NCBI GenBank assembly: GCA_947441695.1
Contig: CANEUK010000053.1
Span: 1-8,649 of the forward strand
Length of the DNA stretch: 8,649 nt
Source: Rickettsiales bacterium
GTDB lineage: Bacteria; Pseudomonadota; Alphaproteobacteria; Rickettsiales; UBA1997
Direction: 5' to 3'
A program made the position numbers and the translations under genes. Below the pieces are notes generated by a model. It was not told the origin of the DNA, ran no database searches, and saw only the letters and a program-made list of their open reading frames with translations. This document shows, piece by piece, positions 5,770 to 8,649 of this stretch. The first letter of the stretch is position 1. Each line of letters starts with the position of its first letter.

Positions 5770-8649
5770 ATGTCCAATTTCTTCATTAATCGACCAATTT
5801 TTTCTTGGGTTTTGGCAATTGTGGTAATGATGGCGGGCGCTTTGTCGCTGCTTAAAATGCCAATTGAACAATATCCAAATATTGCGCCTCCTTCGGTTTC
5901 AATTTCTACTTCGCTACCTGGCGCATCGGCCGAAACTTTAGAAAATAGCGTAACTCAAGTAATTGAACAAAGCCTTTCTGGAATTGATTCTTTGCGCTAT
6001 TTTTCGTCAAGTAGCGATTCTGATGGAAACGTGACAATCACCATAACTTTTGAACCAAAAACCAACCCCGATATTGCCCAAGTTCAAGTTCAAAACAAGT
6101 TACAAGCCGCAATTCCATTGCTTCCGCAAGAAGTTCAACAACAAGGCGTACGAGTAAACAAAGCTAATAATAACTTTTTGTTGGTGATTGGGCTTTATTC
6201 TCAAGACAATTCAGTTTCTGAAAGCGCGCTTGGCGACATTTTGCTTGGCGACATGAAAGACTCAATTTCACGAATTGACGGCGTTGGAAATGTAATTATT
6301 TTTGGAAACCCAAGAGCGATGCGAATTTGGCTAAATCCTCAAAAACTTTTTGGATTTAACATAAATTCAAACGATGTTATTGCCGCAATCAAAGCCCAAA
6401 ACTCTGATGTTTCTGCTGGTCAACTTGGAGGTTTGCCATCAATTAAAGGACAACAAATCAATGCCACAATCACCGCCCAATCAAAACTTAAAACGGTGGC
6501 TGACTTTCAAAAAATAGTTTTGCGCGTCAATAAAAATGGTTCGCAAGTTCGCCTTAAAGACGTTGCCAAAATTGAATTGGGTCAACAAAGCTACAGCACA
6601 ATTGCGCGCTACAAAAAACATCCCGCTTCTGGAATGGCGGTAATTTTAGCAAGCGGCGCCAACGCTTTAAAAACTGCCGCGCAAGTTAAACAAAAAGTAA
6701 GCGAATTAACCAAAACTTTGCCCGCTGGCGTTTCGGTGGTTTATCCTTTTGACTCAACGCCATTCATTAAATTGTCAATTAAAGGCGTGGTTGAAACCTT
6801 GTTAGAAGCCATATTTTTAGTGTTTTTGGTGATGTTGCTTTTTTTACAGAATTTTCGCGCCACGCTAATTCCAACCATCGCGGTTCCCGTTGTTTTGCTT
6901 GGAACATTTGCCACGCTTTTTGCTTTTGGCTTTACCATTAACACGCTTACAATGTTTGCGTTGGTTTTGGCAATTGGCTTGCTGGTTGACGACGCCATTG
7001 TGGTGGTTGAAAACGTTGAGCGCATAATGCACGAAGAAAAACTCTCGCCAATTGAAGCCACCAAAAAATCGATGACTCAAATTAGCAGCGCGCTAGTTGG
7101 AATTGCTTTGGTGCTTTCGGCGGTTTTTGTGCCAATGGCTTTTTTTGGCGGTTCGGCAGGCGCGATTTATCGACAATTTTCTATCACAATTGTTTCGTCG
7201 ATGGTTCTTTCGGTTTTGGTAGCCTTGATTTTATCGCCTTCTTTATGTGCCACAATTTTAAAACCAGCCAACGAAGAAAAAAAACCCGGCAAAATTCTTA
7301 AAAAATTTAACAAAAAATTAGAAAGCCTGCGCAATTTTTACACCAAAGGCTCAAGCTACGTGGTTAAAAGACTTACGCGCTTTGTGATGATTTATGTTGT
7401 GATGGTTGGAGGCTTGGTTTTTTTATTCAGTCGCTTGCCAACTTCGTTTTTGCCAACCGAAGATCAAGGAACAATGTATTTAACGGTCAACGCCCCAAGC
7501 GGTGCAACTCTTGAACGCACGCTCGAAAGTTTAAAAAAAGTTGAAGATTATTTTTTGCAAGCCGAAGAAAAAAACGTTGAACATCTTTTTACGGTTGCCG
7601 GATTTAGCTTTGCGGGTCGCGCTCAAAATGCCGGATTTGGTTTTATTGGCTTAAAAGATTGGAGCCAGCGCAAAAACTTTGATCAATCGGTTGCGGCAAT
7701 TTCTGGACGCGCCATGGCGGCACTTTCGCAAATTAAAGATGCTTTTGTTTTTACGTTTTTTCCGCCACCAATTCGCGAATTAGGCAACGCTTCGGGCTTT
7801 GATTTACAATTACTCGACCGCGACAACTTGGGTCATAACGCTTTGATGAATGCCAGAAATCAACTACTTGGAATGTCGAGCAAAAATCCTCTTTTAATTG
7901 GCGTTCGCCCTAACGGACTCAACGATGTAGCACAATATAAATTAATCATCGACTACCAAAAAGCCATGGCGCTTGGCGTTTCAATTGCCGACATTAACCA
8001 AACTTTGCAAACTTCTTGGGGTTCGAGCTATGTCAACGACTTTTTAGATAAAGGTCGAATCAAAAAAGTTTATGTTCAAGGCGACGCCAAATATCGCATG
8101 TTGCCAAGCGACATCAAAAATTGGTATGTGCGAAACAAAGAAGGAAAAATGGTTTCTTTTGCCAGCTTTACTTCGGCAAAATGGAGTTTTGGCTCACCAA
8201 AACTAGAACGTTTTAACGGCACTTCTTCAATCAATATTCAAGGCGGCGCAATTCAGGGCGTAAGTTCGGGAATGGCAATTGCAGAAATGGAAAAAATGAT
8301 CACCAATTTGCCCAAAGGCATTGATTACGCATGGTCTGGATTGTCTTACGAAGAAAAATCTTCTGGCTCGCAAACTTTGGCACTTTATGCAATTTCGTTA
8401 ATTGTGGTTTTTTTGTCGCTGGCGGCACTTTACGAAAGTTGGGCAGTTCCGTTTTCGGTAATTTTGGTGGTGCCTTTTGGTATTATTGGCGCGGTTTTAG
8501 CATCGACAATTTTTGGACTTAGCAACGATGTTTATTTTCAAGTTGGGCTTTTAACCACAATTGGATTGGCGGCAAAAAACGCTATTTTAATTGTAGAATT
8601 TGCCAAAACCTTAACTGAAAAAGGTCATAATATTGTTGAAGCTACGGCA
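5770..8649 (+). CDS. RND multidrug efflux pump, AcrB/HAE1 family, 3' end outside window
   Basis: Read by hand as 960 uninterrupted codons from ATG 5770 to the window end. Members are about 1030-1050 residues, so roughly 80-90 C-terminal residues are missing. It is the proton-driven inner-membrane trimer of a tripartite exporter. The start FFINRPIFSWVLAIVVMMAG (TM1) is typical. Asp407-Asp408 in LVDDAIVVVENVE (TM4) and Lys936 in GLAAKNAILIVEFAK (TM10) are the proton-relay residues (AcrB D407, D408, K940). The drug-pocket phenylalanines are also kept: Phe136, Phe178, Phe607, Phe612, Phe614 and Phe625, the last four offset by three from AcrB 610/615/617/628. The loop between Phe614 and Phe625 (GRAQNAGFG) resembles the AcrB switch-loop surroundings. 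The conserved FRATLIPTIAVPVVLLGTFA block is present. These traits point to a broad-substrate multidrug pump rather than a metal (CusA) exporter. Cotranscription with the adaptor is likely. Confidence 0.96.
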   Translation, partial: MSNFFINRPIFSWVLAIVVMMAGALSLLKMPIEQYPNIAPPSVSISTSLPGASAETLENSVTQVIEQSLSGIDSLRYFSSSSDSDGNVTITITFEPKTNPDIAQVQVQNKLQAAIPLLPQEVQQQGVRVNKANNNFLLVIGLYSQDNSVSESALGDILLGDMKDSISRIDGVGNVIIFGNPRAMRIWLNPQKLFGFNINSNDVIAAIKAQNSDVSAGQLGGLPSIKGQQINATITAQSKLKTVADFQKIVLRVNKNGSQVRLKDVAKIELGQQSYSTIARYKKHPASGMAVILASGANALKTAAQVKQKVSELTKTLPAGVSVVYPFDSTPFIKLSIKGVVETLLEAIFLVFLVMLLFLQNFRATLIPTIAVPVVLLGTFATLFAFGFTINTLTMFALVLAIGLLVDDAIVVVENVERIMHEEKLSPIEATKKSMTQISSALVGIALVLSAVFVPMAFFGGSAGAIYRQFSITIVSSMVLSVLVALILSPSLCATILKPANEEKKPGKILKKFNKKLESLRNFYTKGSSYVVKRLTRFVMIYVVMVGGLVFLFSRLPTSFLPTEDQGTMYLTVNAPSGATLERTLESLKKVEDYFLQAEEKNVEHLFTVAGFSFAGRAQNAGFGFIGLKDWSQRKNFDQSVAAISGRAMAALSQIKDAFVFTFFPPPIRELGNASGFDLQLLDRDNLGHNALMNARNQLLGMSSKNPLLIGVRPNGLNDVAQYKLIIDYQKAMALGVSIADINQTLQTSWGSSYVNDFLDKGRIKKVYVQGDAKYRMLPSDIKNWYVRNKEGKMVSFASFTSAKWSFGSPKLERFNGTSSINIQGGAIQGVSSGMAIAEMEKMITNLPKGIDYAWSGLSYEEKSSGSQTLALYAISLIVVFLSLAALYESWAVPFSVILVVPFGIIGAVLASTIFGLSNDVYFQVGLLTTIGLAAKNAILIVEFAKTLTEKGHNIVEATA

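Noticed and set aside
6741..7080. Minus-strand open frames of 107 and 71 codons opposite the pump gene
   Set aside because: They overlap the most conserved TM region of the AcrB-like protein on the opposite strand; composition is that of a shadow frame.
8331..8522. Plus-strand 63-codon frame inside the pump gene
   Set aside because: A different frame of a region clearly coding TM8-TM9 of the pump; Trp/Phe-rich low-quality translation.

Overview
This AT-rich window (roughly one third G+C by eye) comes from a Gram-negative bacterium. Four of the six genes are envelope proteins with export signals or membrane anchors: an outer-membrane barrel protein, a secreted papain-like peptidase, a secreted MsrA, and an AcrA/AcrB-type pump. 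The pump closely matches proteobacterial AcrAB. The low G+C and the small opacity-type barrel would suit an alphaproteobacterium or a host-associated lineage, but nothing here fixes the taxonomy. I saw no rRNA, tRNA, CRISPR array or insertion sequence.

Layout. (1) 1-429, minus: N-terminal part of an exported beta-barrel protein, running off the left edge. (2) 560-1426, plus: an exported phytochelatin-synthase-family protein with a complete Cys-His-Asp triad. (3) 1433-1474: a strong hairpin between convergent genes. (4) 1578-3530, minus: an RhlE-type DEAD-box RNA helicase with a disordered Ser/Arg/Gly-rich tail of about 270 residues. (5) 3531-3774: a divergent control region with a short direct repeat and a possible aromatic-rich leader peptide. 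(6) 3775-4347, plus: an exported methionine sulfoxide reductase A. (7) 4348-4513: an extremely A/T-homopolymeric spacer. (8) 4514-5623, plus: an AcrA-like adaptor. (9) 5624-5769: an unusual spacer in which the adaptor frame stays open apart from one further TGA until it meets the next start codon. (10) 5770-8649, plus: an AcrB-like pump truncated by the window edge after 960 codons.

How they fit together. The adaptor and pump form two parts of a tripartite drug/solute efflux system. The outer-membrane channel (TolC/OprM type) is not in the window. The PCS-like peptidase (glutathione/thiol chemistry) and MsrA (repair of oxidised methionine) both appear to be exported, so the window has an envelope-stress flavour, but different strands and long spacers argue against one operon. 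None of the six genes has a clear Shine-Dalgarno sequence.

The points most worth a second look are the exported PCS-like enzyme with an enlarged interval between its catalytic Cys and His, the adaptor hairpin that appears exactly one heptad shorter on each arm than AcrA, the open adaptor-frame extension into the pump start, the RS-like helicase tail with [DE]-F-S-S mini-repeats, and the possible leader peptide ahead of msrA. No clearly new multigene system is visible.
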